Of a stretch of DNA of 64,000 nt, positions 34,125 to 46,375 are shown piece after piece; position 1 is the first letter of the stretch, and each line of letters starts with the position of its first letter. The notes below the pieces were generated by a model. The model saw only the letters and a program-made list of their open reading frames with translations, had not been told where the DNA came from and did no database searches. Source of the stretch: Miscanthus floridulus (taxonomy: Eukaryota > Streptophyta > Magnoliopsida > Poales > Poaceae); NCBI RefSeq assembly GCF_019320115.1, contig NC_089584.1, positions 56,168,852-56,232,851 of the forward strand. Reading direction: 5' to 3'. The position numbers were made by a program, and so were the translations under genes.

Positions 34125-36060
34125 TTGATATTAATGACCATCAACAAGCTCCCCAAGCTTAACCCTTTGGATCAGGTTTGGGTTTTAATCTTAAGGTTTT
34201 GGCCTTGTCCAACCATTCATTACTTGCAACGATGCATGAATGCCCTAGTCGTTGTTGTTGCTCTTCTTGGTCATCCTTGGATCCTTCATGATTCCTATGC
34301 TTTGGATGTCTTAGTGGATTTCTAGGATCATCATGAGACTCAAGAGAAAGAGCATAAGAGGGATCATCAAGGTCGAGGATGGGTTCAATACTTATATCGG
34401 TTGTGGGCATAGAAGGGGAGAAGATAGGATTGGCTTCTACATGGCTTGGCTCTCCTATGGCATCACTTGTCCTTCCATCCTTGGTTTTTTCTAGATGTTC
34501 CCCATAGGAATTAGATTTAGGACTCTTTCTAAGAAATCACTTCTTGAGAGGATTTGAATTATATTCACTTGAAGGTCTCTTATGTAGCAGAAAGTTTAAG
34601 TTTTTCCCAAAATCAGCATTAAAAAGATTATCCTTAATTTCAGTAGGGATTTTCAAAGGTGGAATTTCTTCTTCCCATGGAGGATTTTGGGGTATTGATG
34701 GTTCAGGATTGATAGCCTTTCACCCATGGACATGATACTAGTGCCTTGACCCATGTCCATTCAACAACTATGACTTCTTCATCTTCATCAGAGTCTGCAT
34801 CATAGGGATCAGACATAGCAATAGTCCCTTTCAAAAACTTCTCTTTGCGTAGGGTCCGGTGCGAACTTTCAAAAGTAGACACTCTCTGAACTAAATGTGC
34901 CAAGCTCTCAATGTCCTAGCCTTCGAACTTCTCTCTAATCAATGGAGACATCCCTTGAAGGTCCAATCTAGCCAATTGGCCATTAGATAGATTCAATGAG
35001 TAGCAACAGCTCCATACTTCTCTAAATCTCTAAATGAACTCAGAGGCCAACTCATTGCTTCTCTACCTCATGCTTGTTAGATATGTCAGCTTCTTCTCTC
35101 CTATCCTACAGTAGAAGTATGGGTGGAACTTGTTTTCTAGATTGGCCCACCTAGTGATAGAGTTTGGTTCGAGCGAAGAAAACTAACTGAAGGCTGGTCT
35201 AGGCAAGGACAAAAGGAAGAATCAAACTCTATGTGCCTCCTCAACAAATGCATCTTTGAGCTAAATGAGGTAGTGGCTGATATGTTCCATGGTTGTCATC
35301 TCATCTACCACGGTGAATTTGGAGAAGTTTGGGACCCTATAGCATGGAGGGAGCTACACAATATCATACCAAATGGGGTATGGGAGCTAGTAGGAGCCAA
35401 CCTGCCCTTTGGGCTTCAGACCAAACTAGCTCTACATCATAGCAACTATCCTATTGGTGAATTCATCAACATCCATGCAAACGGCTTCCTATCTTAGCTG
35501 TCCTTGGGCCTTGGCTTGAGATCCTTGTGCTTGAGCTTGTTAACCCTGAGCCTAAGACTATTGTCCTTGAACTTGTAGCTATTGTCCCAAGGCTTGAAGC
35601 TACTGAACACTATAGTTATAAGGGTTCTGATACCTAGGGTGTGGCACCATCTCATATGTGCTAACATTAGAAACTAGATGATAACCTTCTGGATATTTGA
35701 TCTAGGCCCTATGAGTAGTATATCCTTGTAACTGACTATTGAAGAAGTTACGACCGACATCCTTGGTGATCCATTGTACAAATGGAGCAATTTTATGGGC
35801 CGATTGAGGTGTCTGATAGGAAGTAGTGAACTTTCCCTAAGATAGCCATTGCACAACCTGTTGGCTGATTGGCAAGGTTGGATGCTGGATTGAATAAGCT
35901 TGGTCTTGTCCAGTTGGAAGATGATTTGTCTATGTGATAGGGGCACTTGGAGATTGCTGAGCTAGTGGTTTCCCCCCTATCACTTGTCCTTGACCTTGCC
36001 CCCTGCTGATGGTGGGGTTGGTACTTGCCCCCGTGTGGTTAGCTGAACTTGAGAGTCTGG
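34125..36060 (-). pseudogene. Gypsy gag remnant (minus strand)
   Basis: Minus-strand frames carry the order expected of a large grass gypsy gag: MR-x-RSNELASEF-type helix (about 35040-35110), ARLDLQGMSPLIREKFEG (about 34925-34990), SLAHLVQRVSTFESSHRTLR with an acidic DADSDEDEEV tail and SCPWVK (34703-34903). The part at 34159-34410 is further downstream in gag. A Gln/Pro-rich N-terminal region fits 35500-36060. Many stops and small frame breaks. The 5' side, to the right, holds a leader and an LTR-like region. Confidence 0.6.
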
Positions 36061-36599
36061 GCTTGTCCTCCTAAAGGCTGCACTAGTGGTTGCTAATATT
36101 ACCCACCATTCGGCTATTGACTAGAGCTAGTCACATTGCTTCCCATAACCGAAGGGATGAAGCCACTAAAGTATGCTAGCCCCGTATGATCCACCAATGC
36201 CCCAAAGAAGACTGACTTCGTAACATTGCCAACTGTATTGTCAAGTGTCCGATTCTAATTTGTAATTACTTCATTGATAGCCTTGTGGATCATCTGGGTG
36301 TCAAGTCTAGCTTTAGCTTCTTCATTTGGATCCCTCTGTCCATGTAGGAGAACTCTTGGCAGTGGGGTCTTCTAAATGATGAGTTCACGCATCCTGCTAT
36401 AAGACAGCAGGCACTTCTCTTTGAATTCTTCCGCTGCCAGTCGATTATCATGAAAGCATGCAAAAATGTAAAAAGATGGACATGGAAGCATTTGATTTGA
36501 TTGAGAAATATACTAGCTTTTAACCAAGACAAAAACAAGTAAAAAGCATGTAAACAGCCAGTATATATTCTCAAAAGATAGGCTATCGGCTAAATAGCC
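36061..36599 (-). other. Leader of the minus-strand gag remnant
   Basis: No coding signal on either strand; the position between gag and the LTR-like repeats at 36600-37330 fits an untranslated leader. Confidence 0.35.
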
Positions 36600-37330
36600 G
36601 ATTATAGTGAAAGGAGAGTCATAGCATGCAACCGCTCAACCATTAAACATGTATAAACCCATACGCCTATCAGATCCAATCTACTACCTTTATCAATGGG
36701 GGTCAGACCTAACCGATATAGCCATAATAAGGATAACAGATTAAACCTTCAAAGCATATAGATCTATAAACGCTTAACGATATCACGGGAAGACGCTATG
36801 ATCATGAGAGCTCAGGTGATTGGCTAAATAGCCGATGCAAATGTAGCATGCAGTCAAAGACTATGCTTGGCCATAAGCAAGGCTTATCACCTAATGATTT
36901 CCAATCTATGATGCTAGCAGTGCGGTTAGACCTAACCGATGCAGCCATAAAAGCACTTCAAGACCAGATCTCATCAACTAGCAAGCCTTACCTAGGGCTA
37001 AACATGCCTTTGACCACACGCTATCTTTGATCAAGATTGGAATAGAATGGCTAGACTAGCAAGAACCATCATCAAAGCAGGATGTAAACAATGTAGTGCA
37101 ACAAGATGATGATTCAAAAAGAAATATAAAGCCGATCTATCTCAATCTTAACCGGGCAGGGGATTCATATCAAAATTCATATGAGATCAGACTTAACCAA
37201 GGGCAGCTTTACAATCGACTAATGATAACTAACTTATACAAAGCTTGCAAGAGGTCAGACCTAACTGATGCAGCCTTACAAACAAGGTATAAGTCATGAC
37301 GGATACTCACAAACAAACCGAAGGTCGGAC
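36587..37330 (-). repeat. LTR-like region with dispersed repeats
   Basis: ATCGGCTAAATAGCCGAT-type palindromes occur near 36587 and 36814. The motif GGTCAGACCTAACCGATGCAG recurs in variants near 36704, 36922, 37184, 37251 and 37325, at irregular spacing. Likely the 5' LTR of the gag remnant at 34125-36060. Confidence 0.45.
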
Positions 37331-38518
37331 CTAAAATCTTGATAATGACATGGATGATATGATATGATAAAATGCATACTCATAAGTGTCCTTAATAGTA
37401 ATGTATTAAAGTGATAACAAGATAAATTTTTCTTTTACTAAGTAGGTGCATATCTCTTCTCTAGTAATTAAACAAATGTCCATTTAAGCATTTTCTGGAC
37501 TACAAGACAGCAGCCATTTGTTTTGACCATAACTAGAGTTATACACATCTGAATAATAAGGTTGTGGACTTTCTGGAAATCTTATAAAATTACCAAAAAC
37601 TTTATTTTAATCATCTTAAGGTGATTCAGTAGCTATCTTGGTCAAACAATTCAATCTTTTAGATCTGTCCAGAGGACAAGAAAATCTAATAGCAGACTTC
37701 TAACAGCTATAACTCTTAAACCATTAGGCCTATGACCATTAAATTTTAGGACAAGCAAGATGAGTAAGTTCTACAACTTTGTTATTAACAAGTTTCACAA
37801 TAAAGGTCACTATCATCATGAATTTGTCAACACAACAGAAACTACTCATGCAGCCATTTAGTTGAATTATAAAGTAATAATTAACTAGTTGCCTATAACC
37901 AATTACTTCTAAGCCCAACTAATAACATCAATAGATCATATGCATCACAAGCACCACAAAAACATCATGGTTAAGCCCAAATAATTTACTTATGTGCATT
38001 TATTAATTTCCTTATATAATAGGGTGATTTAGAGGATAATTATTTCCAATGATCAATAAATTCAGAGAAAATTACAGTAGCTTGCATATGATCCCAATAG
38101 TCTACTGTACAAATTTCATGCCATTTGGATAAGTATAGCCACCTCTACAAAAATGACAAGTTACATAGGCTTATTTTAGCAAAAATAGTTTATCCTAGTG
38201 AAAAGTGTCAAACAACAGATTTGTATGATCATAAGTTATGTATTTTTACCCCATTTATTTTCACTAGAAGCTAGCAATTAATCAAGGTTAAATAGGAAGA
38301 CCATATTTCAAGTATTCCTACTGTAGGTTTAGTATTTTTCCTAGCTAGAGCATGGCAACATAAGACAAGCAAAATTATAGTCATAATTTTTGCACTACCC
38401 TAGCTCAAGTTATGCATTTTACAAGATAGAAACTAATTATAAGCACTTTACTAACTTAATTTAATTCCCATAGAAAAATACCCCAAATAGTATGTTTCAT
38501 ATTTTTATCAAATAGTAC
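37331..38518 (-). repeat. Minus-strand long LTR, left piece
   Basis: AT-rich DNA related, in reverse, to 23540-25330 (for example the AACAAAGTTGTAGAACTTA block, near 37770). Interrupted at 38518 by the Tat element with TSD AGTAC; continues at 43646. Confidence 0.6.
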
Positions 38519-39924
38519 TGTCGGGTACCTAAGAATGGGGTACCCCGAGCGAACAATCAAAGGGGTCACTTAAGTCCCATCAAAAAACAAAGCTAGAAGG
38601 TAAGCTGTGGGCCCCTCACCCGCCACATCCGAGCCCACCAGGCCCTCCGCCTTGCCTCGAGCCTCGCGCAGGAGGTCTTGGCGTCCTGACGCAATCTCCG
38701 CCTTGCGCGAGGCTCTCCACGGAAGGCCTCGGTAGGGAACATGATCTCTGCCTCGCGCGAGGCTCTCCACGAAAGGCCTCGACAGGGGGTGCCTTCTCTG
38801 TATCACGTGACGACTCTCACGGAAGGCCTCGGCAAGGAGTCCGATCTCCATCTCACGCGAGGCTCCGCTCTCTGTCTCGTGCGAGACCTCATTCTCCGTA
38901 TCACGCGAGACCAGCTTATCCATAGTCCGTCGCCCCCGCCTCAGCCGGTCTTTTCGACAGCACGTCATCTCTCATTAATACATCAACCACTCCCACAATC
39001 TTAGCCGAATGATGGCTCGACGCCACAGAATGGCTGACGGGACCTAAGGTCGCATCAATGCCATACCGGCTAGGACAGGGCACGGCGGGGATTACCGGCC
39101 ACTGTGGTCTAACGCTGTGCCCATGATCAATGCCCACACTACACTGTGCCCCACGATCCCCGCCTCAAAAACAACGCGACATGGACAACTTGGCCCGGGT
39201 TATCACCGCCTCCAAACCGGCGCACCAGATCGGCCACCCACTCGAGGCCTCAGCACTGTGCACCAGGGTCTCGGCTATCTCGAGGTTTGTGCCCGCTGAG
39301 ACCCCCCACTATGGTGCAGCCTTAGCACTGACCAAGCCTCGGCCTTGTGCATAGTCCGTCCATAGCGGCTTGCACATCCACCACCGCACCCACTCCAAGG
39401 TAGTCCCAGGGCTCTCACGATGCACAGGATCGGAAGGGACGTGCACGCCGCCCTAGTGCTCCAAGGATGGACCACTTCGACGACCACGCCGCCATAGGAA
39501 CAGGCCATAGGGCTCAGACATGTTGCCCCTGTTGGCACGATGCCGCATAGTTAACACATGTATTGTCCTTGTCCTCCCTTCAACTATAAAAGGAGAGGAC
39601 TTGGGCCACTTAGGGGGGGACTCGAGGAGAAGAACACCTTGTAACACACGCACACATCCCAGCCGCCTGAGAGCAACGTCTCAAGCGGCCCACACGACAC
39701 CTTGCCGAGACCTGGGACTAGCTCCCTCTCTCCCTAGCTTGTGACCCCCTACTACAAGCACTTTGGTGCAAGGAATATAAGATCGATCTCTCAGACTGGA
39801 CGTAGGGCATCGATTGCCTGAACCAGTATAAACCTTGTGTCTCTTTGCATCACCATCTGGGATTAGGGGCACGTAGTTCAAATTCACTGGTTGGTTGAGG
39901 ACCCCCCGATCCGAAACACCGACA
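38519..39924 (+). repeat. 5' LTR of Tat element, 1.4 kb
   Basis: TG...CA-bounded. Contains a TATA box in CAACTATAAAAGGAGAGGAC (39580-39600). From about 38690 to 38890 there are three to four imperfect repeats of CGCGAGGCTCTCCACGGAAG-type units, roughly 65 bp long. Confidence 0.9.
38690..38890 (+). repeat. Imperfect ~65-bp repeats in LTR U3
   Basis: Units of the form TCGCGCGAGGCTCTCCAC then GGAAGGCCTCGGCAGGG, then GATCTC; three clear copies plus shorter ones. They lie upstream of the TATA box and may act as enhancer-type repeats. Confidence 0.7.
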
Positions 39925-39926
39925 GT

Positions 39927-39944
39927 TGGCGCGCCAGGTAGGGG
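39927..39944 (+). promoter_or_regulatory. Primer-binding site of the 5.1-kb Tat element
   Basis: TGGCGCGCCAGGTAGGGG two bases after the LTR end; identical to 63025-63042. Confidence 0.8.
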
Positions 39945-39982
39945 CCTCTGCGTGTCAGTTTTGTCATCCCAGCAAGTCCCGG

Positions 39983-42100
39983 ATGGCAGACCCCATACGA
40001 CCATTGTGCCTTGGCACGGTGGTTTGGTTTGGAAGCCTAGAGTTCATGTCTCTAGGGCATGAGTATGACATGGTACTCCTCACTCCTCGAGCCCCACTAA
40101 CCGATGATGAAGTCATGCACCGGCAGCCTAGGCGCAGGTGGCGCCCGGGTTGCCGCTCTCGCCACGCTCGCTAGGCACGACGCGAGCAAGACCACCCCGA
40201 CGCTACGTGAATCTGGGGTGGCACGCCGCTCCCCGCCGATATCCTACGGCCAGCTGTTGGCACAGGGTCCCTGGTTGGGGACCTATCTAGCCTGAGCTTG
40301 GACAAAGGAAAATCACTGGTGGCACATGGTGATGCCCCGTCATCAAGCCTCGCTCCACCGCTCCCTGAGGAGCCAATCCCGGTGGAGCAGAGTCAGGCGA
40401 CGGCACCATCCCCATACCCCTTTGGGTTGAGAAATGCCGCCACCTCTTACGCCTACGCTTACACTGCTGCTCACGAGGATCCCTTAGAACACCGCCAGTG
40501 CTTCGCTCTCGACCTGAGCACCCACACCGACTCCTCGGATAAGGACAAGGCATGGACCAGAGTGGATTTCTCCGGACTCCATGACCCTGGGGCTATGCGC
40601 TAGTTCTTGGCCGTGAGCGATTACTGCTTTGGCTACTCCGACTCTGACGACGAGGGTACCTACGACCCCACTCACGAATGTTTTCATGTCGGGCTCGGGA
40701 TGCCGAGGGTGAGCGAGGAGGACGAGGGGGCAGGTAGCTGTTCCCCGCTTCGCCTAGGTACAGGCGCTGCCACACCTCCATGCATTGTCCTGCCGGCCGC
40801 ACGAAACAAGACCCCCGCCCTTGCGTGACCTCAACGCCTAGACCTGGAACAACTCCGTGAGCTCTAGGCCAAGGTCGAACAAGACCAACTCCTTCTGCAG
40901 CAGCTTTGAGACACTCTCAAACAGGAACAGCGAGGTCGCGGTGAAGGCGGGGGAGCCCGACGGAGGGCCCGCGATGTGCATCACCGCGTCCATGATGACA
41001 AAGGGAGTGAGCAACCCCCAGTCTTCAATCGTGCTAGCCAGAACATCGCGGCTGCGGCAATGCTGGTCCGTGCAATACTCAAGCCTTCTACCATGGAGGG
41101 GTGGCGGGTCCATGGCGAGCTCCAGGATCACCTAGAGACCGCCACAGTTCAGCAGGCCGAGAGTTCCGCCTCCCGACGGCACGAGGGGGTCTCAAACCTA
41201 CCCGCGACACCGCCTCGGTAGGACAGGGAGGCCCCAGCTCGTCCTGAGCCCGCTCGAGCGCTGATAGCCCACAGGGTCCCCGTGCTTCTGGACTGCCTCG
41301 GCAATCGACACGAGGTGTAGGGAGACCATAAGGTGGTCAGCAGGCGACGACACCATGACAATGAGGGGCCCGCTTGGGGCTACCACCCACACTGAGGCGG
41401 TCGCTACGACAGCGAGGAGGACCGCAGTCCTTCTCCTGAACCGCCAGGCCCTCGGGTCTTTAGCAGGGCCATCCGTGCTGCCCTTTTCCCAGCCTAGTTT
41501 CAGCAACCAGCCAATCTCGCGAAATATAGCGGCGAGACCAACCCTGAACTCTAGCTTGCCGATTACCGCCTGGCCTGCCAGCTAGGTGGCGCGGATGATG
41601 ACCTGCTCATCATCCGCAACCTCCCCTTACTCTTGTCAGACTCAGCGCGAGCCTAGCTCAAGCACCTTCCTCCCTCACAAATCCACGACTGGCACAACTT
41701 GGTTAGGATCTTCGTCGGGAACTTCCAAGGCACATACGTGCGCCCTAGGAATTCCTGGGACCTTAAAAGCTATCGCCAGAGGCCGGACGAGTCTCTCCGA
41801 GACTTCATCCGGTGCTTCTCCAAATAGTGCACCGAGTTGCCTAGCGTCGGTGACTCAGAGATCGTCCAGGCTTTCCTCTCCAACACCACCTGCCAAGACC
41901 TGGTTCGGGAGTTAGGTCAGAACATGCCGCGCACCGCTGCTGCGCTCCTCGATGTCGCTGATGGCCGGGAGGTCGACACTGACGTAGTGAGAAGAGATGA
42001 CGGCCAGCGCGCGCTTGACACCCATGTGCAGCGCTCCTCAGAGTCGCTCGCACATCTGGTTGCTCAGTGCGATCAAACGGCTCCCGAGGGAGCTGCCTGA
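39983..42100 (+). pseudogene. Tat-lineage gag (broken)
   Basis: Starts MADPIRPL at 39983, 39 bases after the PBS. In order: N-terminal region, PYPFGLRNAATSYAY motif (40420-40460), acidic block with DYCFGYSDSDDEG (40618-40660), a charged low-complexity linker, then the gag core: YSGETNPELxLADYRLAC, LLIIRNLPL, HDWHNLVRIFVGNFQG, RPDESLRDFIRCFSK, VQAFLSNTTCQDLVREL (41520-41915), and a basic tail to 42100. Stops lie near 40602, 41220, 41583 and 41827. The frame ends where the antisense region begins, so the pol deletion removed everything after gag. Confidence 0.8.
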
Positions 42101-42109
42101 CTGAACCCC

Positions 42110-42990
42110 TTCAACCTCCAAGGCCTCGCAGGCGGAAAGGGCAGCACGCTTCAGCGCCTTGTGCTCCCCGATCTCGGTCTTGAGCACCATCTACACCGCG
42201 CTGGAAGCCTCAGCGGCCTGAGTAACCTCTGCCTCTGACTCTGCACCGCGGAAAATGGAATGAGGTCAAGCGAGGGAGAAAACAACCTAAGTTAGGGGCA
42301 GAAACCTACAGAACTCACCCTTGGCCTTCTACTCCCAGCGTCGAGTCTCGACCTGACAGGACTCGGTTTTCTCCTTCCAGCGCAGGGCCTCGGCCCTAGA
42401 AGCCTCGGCCTCCTCCTTCAAGCGTTGGGCCTCGACCCGAGAAGCCTCGGCCACCCTGGAAGCTTCACTCCCTAGCTCTACGTCACACAAGGGAGTTAGG
42501 GAGCGAACATAAGAAAAAGAAAACAAAATAAGGAGACTAAAACTCACCCTCGACCGTCCCCCTCCAAACCATAGCCTCGGTCCGCGAGGCCTCAGCTGCA
42601 GCAAGGGCCTCATCCAAGGCATCTTTCGTTAGCTGGTGCGCCCTCTGTTCTGCCCCCAGCTGCCCCGCAAGATCCGCAGCCGAGGCCATAGCTTCAACGG
42701 CTCGGCCCCTGAAGGCATCCCGATCTCTGACCGCGCGGGTGAGCTCCTCCTCCAACTCCTTCACCCGCGCCGCCAGAGGGGCGAGCTACATCTGGGCCAT
42801 GGCCGCCTTGACCTTCGCGTTGGCACAACGAAGGCGGAGGTCCTCTACCTCCACGCTCCATGCCGACAGTAGGTCGTTGGCGCCGGCAAGAAGGCCCTTC
42901 TACCGCTGAAGCTGATCCCAGACGCCCCTCTCCTGCTAGAGAAAGACTGACTTCCCAAGTGACCAGGTATCGAGCTCCTAGGGAAGCAGA
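42110..42990 (-). pseudogene. Antisense coiled-coil frame of the Tat element
   Basis: Minus strand, opposite to gag. Heptad-rich Glu/Ala/Arg protein: WSVEVEDLRLRCANAKVKAA, VKELEEELTRAVRDRDAFRG, LAGQLGAEQRAHQLTKDALD, then after a GTGAGT donor (about 42548) and an acceptor (about 42479) ASRVEAQRLKEEAEASRAEA. A second GTGAGT donor (about 42319) and GGTGCAG acceptor (about 42246) follow. Stops (TAG) near 42927 and 42788 show decay. It sits between the pol deletion scar and the 3' LTR, the known site of the extra antisense frame in Tat elements. Function unknown. Confidence 0.7.
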
Positions 42991-43186
42991 ACGAGGGTCA
43001 TTGATTGCAACAAAACCAGAAAAGGACAACATCATGCGAGAAAGGAAAACATGAACCTAGGCGACTCTGGGCAGTTCATCGGCCACCACGGACAGGGCCG
43101 TTCATAGCGACCGCTCCGCTAGCTAGCAGTATTGCTCGAAGGTGCCCCAGCGCCCGCCTTCGGCTACGTCCTCAAGGGCGAACAGA

Positions 43187-43640
43187 CCACTCTGACAACC
43201 ACGCCGCCATAGGAACAGGCCACAGGGCTCGAACATGCCGCCCCTATTGGCATGATGCCGCATAGTTAACACATGTATTGTCCTTGTCCTCCCTTCAACT
43301 ATAAAAGGAGAGGACTTGGGCCACTTAGGGGGGGGACTCGAGGAGAAGAACACCTTGTAACACACGCACACATCCCAGCCACCTGAGAGCAACGTCTCAA
43401 GCGGCCCATATGACACCTTGCCGAGACCTAGGACTAGCTCCCTCTCTCGCTAGCTTGTGACCCCCTACTACAAGCACTTTAGTGCAAGGAATATAAGATC
43501 GATCTCTCAGACTAGACATAGGGCATCGATTGCCTGAACCAGTATAAACCTTGTGTCTCTTTGCATCACTATTCAGGATTAGGGGCACGCGGTTCAAATT
43601 CATTGGTTGGTTGAGGACCCCCCAGTCCAAAACACCGACA
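43187..43640 (+). repeat. 3' LTR of Tat element, 5'-truncated
   Basis: Matches 39478-39924 (CGCCGCCATAGGAACAGGCC onward, TATA at 43298-43305). The upstream ~950 bp of the LTR, including the U3 repeats, are absent. Confidence 0.85.
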
Positions 43641-43645
43641 AGTAC

Positions 43646-45465
43646 ACTTCATGATGAATCCAACAAAATTTTGATCACCTCATCTGGATACACCTAGCTC
43701 AAGATATGATTTTTGCAAGATTGCATTCAAATATGAAAAACAAATAAAACTAAAATACCAAAACCCTATTAAATGCTATGTGCACCTGGTCCAGTGCACC
43801 ACAGAGGCACCCACAGCTAGGCCCCGCAGTCAATAGATCCCATGCGTCAGCGACAAAGGAGCAGGGCACAATGTTTGACCAGCCATATCTTGCCGGCGGC
43901 GAGGTCACTGGCGATGAGGTCACCACCGACGTGCTCCCCTCGACACCCCACGTCGACTAGTACTCATGATTGACTCAATGCATCACTAGAGAGGACTCAC
44001 CATCTCTAGTGATGACATGGCTAGGTGAGCGTGGCTATAGTGTTAGGATGTCCTAGTGGAGCTCTAGGGCTAGGTTATGGCCATGGCGAAGCAGCAGTGA
44101 GCTCCGGCCATGTGCATGAAGGCACGACGATGCACATCGCACGCGATGGTGCTTACCGTTTCGATGAGATGGTGGTCGATGATGGGTCTTCATCTTTGGG
44201 GATGGTGCTAAGGTTCATGGCACTGTGGAAACACATGCTATAGGGGGACAATGGGGTCTAGCTAGGGTTGGTCGCGGTGAGCTTCAGCTCACAGCCATGG
44301 CGGGCGCGCTCGGTACGGCGGCGTGTTCCCTCGCAATGGCGGTGGTAGCGGTGAAATAATCAACAATGTGAGCATCTATGGCCTAAGGCGATGATGGACC
44401 AAGGGAGAAGAAGGTAGGAGGAGCGGTGGATATGGCTAGCCATGATGAGCTTAGAGCTCAGCGGTGCTCCATGGCCATGACGGTGATGGCGACGCGCAAT
44501 GCGGCTTAACCTTGGCTCGAACTATGGGAGTGGCATGCGAGCATGGTAGGGGTGTGGCAGTGGCGACGACGACATGGCTCGGCAATGGCAAGGGCAAGAG
44601 TGAGAAAGGCAGGGTAAGAGAGTGGGAATGGGAGAGAGCAGTAGTTGCGCCTCCCTTTACTCTCTCTACTAGACAGACTGACCAATCCAACGCTGGCGAG
44701 CGGCCGCCACACGGCGTGCGTGGCCTGGCTGTGATTGGCCATGACTCACTCAGCTAGTTGAATCAAATCGGCCGTTAGGCCGACTGACAGTGCCACTTTG
44801 TACCTCTATATCTCCTAATCTAGTTTGAGTTAGCAAAAAGTCTATTAATAGAAATTGTAGAGCTATAAGAGATCTAAAACTTTTCTTTTGAAAGTTTTGT
44901 CTAATCCATGATGGTTTTCAAACTACGGAGATCCAAAGTAGAGCACATTGAAACTAAAATCAGGTTTAGACTTAGAAAAATTTCTGTCTAGAAACAACAT
45001 TACAATGCTACTTTGGAGCTATTTTTGACTATGTTAGGCACTGAATTAGCCCATTGACCTAAAACAAAGTTTGCTACCCATGTCAAGAACTACAACTTTT
45101 ATTAAGGGTGCACTGCCATGGAAACACGCTATGCTATAGTTCCACTTTAGTCAAAGTAGGATCATGAAAAATGACATTATGAGTAAACTAGGACTTAGAA
45201 GCAAAAATAGGCCCATGTCATGAATACAAACATTGTTCCATTTACCATCCTAGATATGTCTAAGGTGTTTTTGTGACCTCACAACCATTTCTTGCATTGG
45301 TTACATAGGATCACAAGCATATGCATGTATAGAAGCAACATCACATGTGATAAAGATAGAGTGAATGAGATGAAACTTCATATGCTCATGCTCATGAATG
45401 CTTGGATGATGCTTGTGCTCATGAAATGCAAGTGCCAATTGTATGCTTAACACTAGGGTGTTACA
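43646..45465 (-). repeat. Minus-strand long LTR, right piece
   Basis: Resumes the LTR cut at 38518. On the minus strand it begins TGTAACACCCTAGTGTTAAG at 45465, right after a purine-rich GGATTAGGAGTAGA (45466-45479). It passes through an AT-rich block and a GC-rich block (43780-44760), then continues at 38518. Confidence 0.65.
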
Positions 45466-45640
45466 TCTACTCCTAATCCTAAGGGGTGGTGTGAGCCAAA
45501 AAGTAAAGGTTCTAATTTGTGTTGATTGTTGGAGATGTTCATTACAATGGCCGGGGTCAAATATTTATACCCAAGGCCTGACTATGAGTCCTGGTCAAAC
45601 AAGACCTTCTACAAAAACTTTGAAAAAGTGAACAAAACTT
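45466..45640 (-). other. Polypurine tract and internal remnant at an LTR junction
   Basis: Minus-strand TTAGGATTAGGAGTAGA precedes the LTR start, so this is the 3' end of a minus-strand interior. Only about 170 bp remain before plus-strand chromovirus DNA takes over. Confidence 0.5.
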
Positions 45641-45879
45641 CCTGATCTAAGATAACTTGGACTCCAATCTTTCCCTTCTATGGAGCTCGATGTGTCCTCT
45701 CGCTCCATGCCTTGCTGATCCTACCGATAGGGCCCACTCCATTGAAATGATGATGTTATCTTCATTTCGATGGCAACTTGGTCAGCCCATCCTTGTTGAA
45801 TATCTTGGCTTTCTTTTGATGAATTTAGACTTTGGGGTCCTTGTCTCCTCGAATCAAATCTTAGTGTCTACAATGCAGA

Positions 45880-46330
45880 TAACAGGCAGGGAGACCTTGA
45901 GTTCAAAGTTGGGGACTATGTTTACCTCAAAGTCTCCCCACTCCAAGGCACCATTAGGTTCCATGTGAAAGGTAAGTTGGCCCCAAGGTATGTAGGACCT
46001 TATCAAATTTCTAAGTGGATTAGCAAACTGGCATATAAGTTGGAATTGCCTGAGGAATTGACAAGAGTACACCACGTGTTCCACGTGTCATAGCTACGCA
46101 AGTGCTTGAAGCTACCAGATGAGCAGGTACCGATAGAGGCACTGAACCTACAAGACACTCTAGAGTACAAGGAACACCTGATACAAATACTCCATAGAGA
46201 CAACAAGGAAACTAGAAGCACCACCATACCTATGTGCAAGGTTTAGTGGAGCAACCACACTAAATGAGAAGTCACTTGGGAGAAGGAGTCAGAACTTTGG
46301 ATGCTCTACCCCTACCTCTTCGAAAGGTGA
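45880..46330 (+). pseudogene. Chromovirus integrase C-terminus and chromodomain
   Basis: The plus-strand frame reads LEFKVGDYVYLKVSP, GKLAPRYVGPYQISKWISKL, LPEELTRVHHVFHVS then TAG, LRKCLKLPDEQ (the GPY/F module of gypsy integrases). It is followed by a chromodomain-like W-S-N-H-T..EVTWEKESEL..YPYLFE, ending at TGA 46328-46330. Three in-frame TAG/TGA-type stops. The upstream pol is missing. The chromodomain would direct integration to heterochromatin. Sixty bases later the LTR starts. Confidence 0.85.
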
Positions 46331-46375
46331 GTCAAACCTTAAATCTCGGGATGAGATTCCTGTGAGGAGGAGGAC

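Larger units (their letters stand above)
38519..43640 (+). mobile_element. 5.1-kb truncated Tat-lineage retrotransposon (TSD AGTAC)
   Basis: Ends TGTCGGGTACC (38519) and AACACCGACA (43640), flanked by AGTAC at 38514-38518 and 43641-43645. Complete 5' LTR (38519-39924), PBS, gag (39983-42100), then directly an antisense coiled-coil frame (42110-42990) and a 3' LTR that lacks its first ~950 bp (43187-43640). Protease, RT, RNase H and integrase are missing. Confidence 0.9.

Noticed and set aside
41586..41915. Separate Ser/Thr-rich plus-strand frame
   Set aside because: Another frame of the same DNA encodes the gag core motifs (VRIFVGNFQG and others), so this is a shadow.
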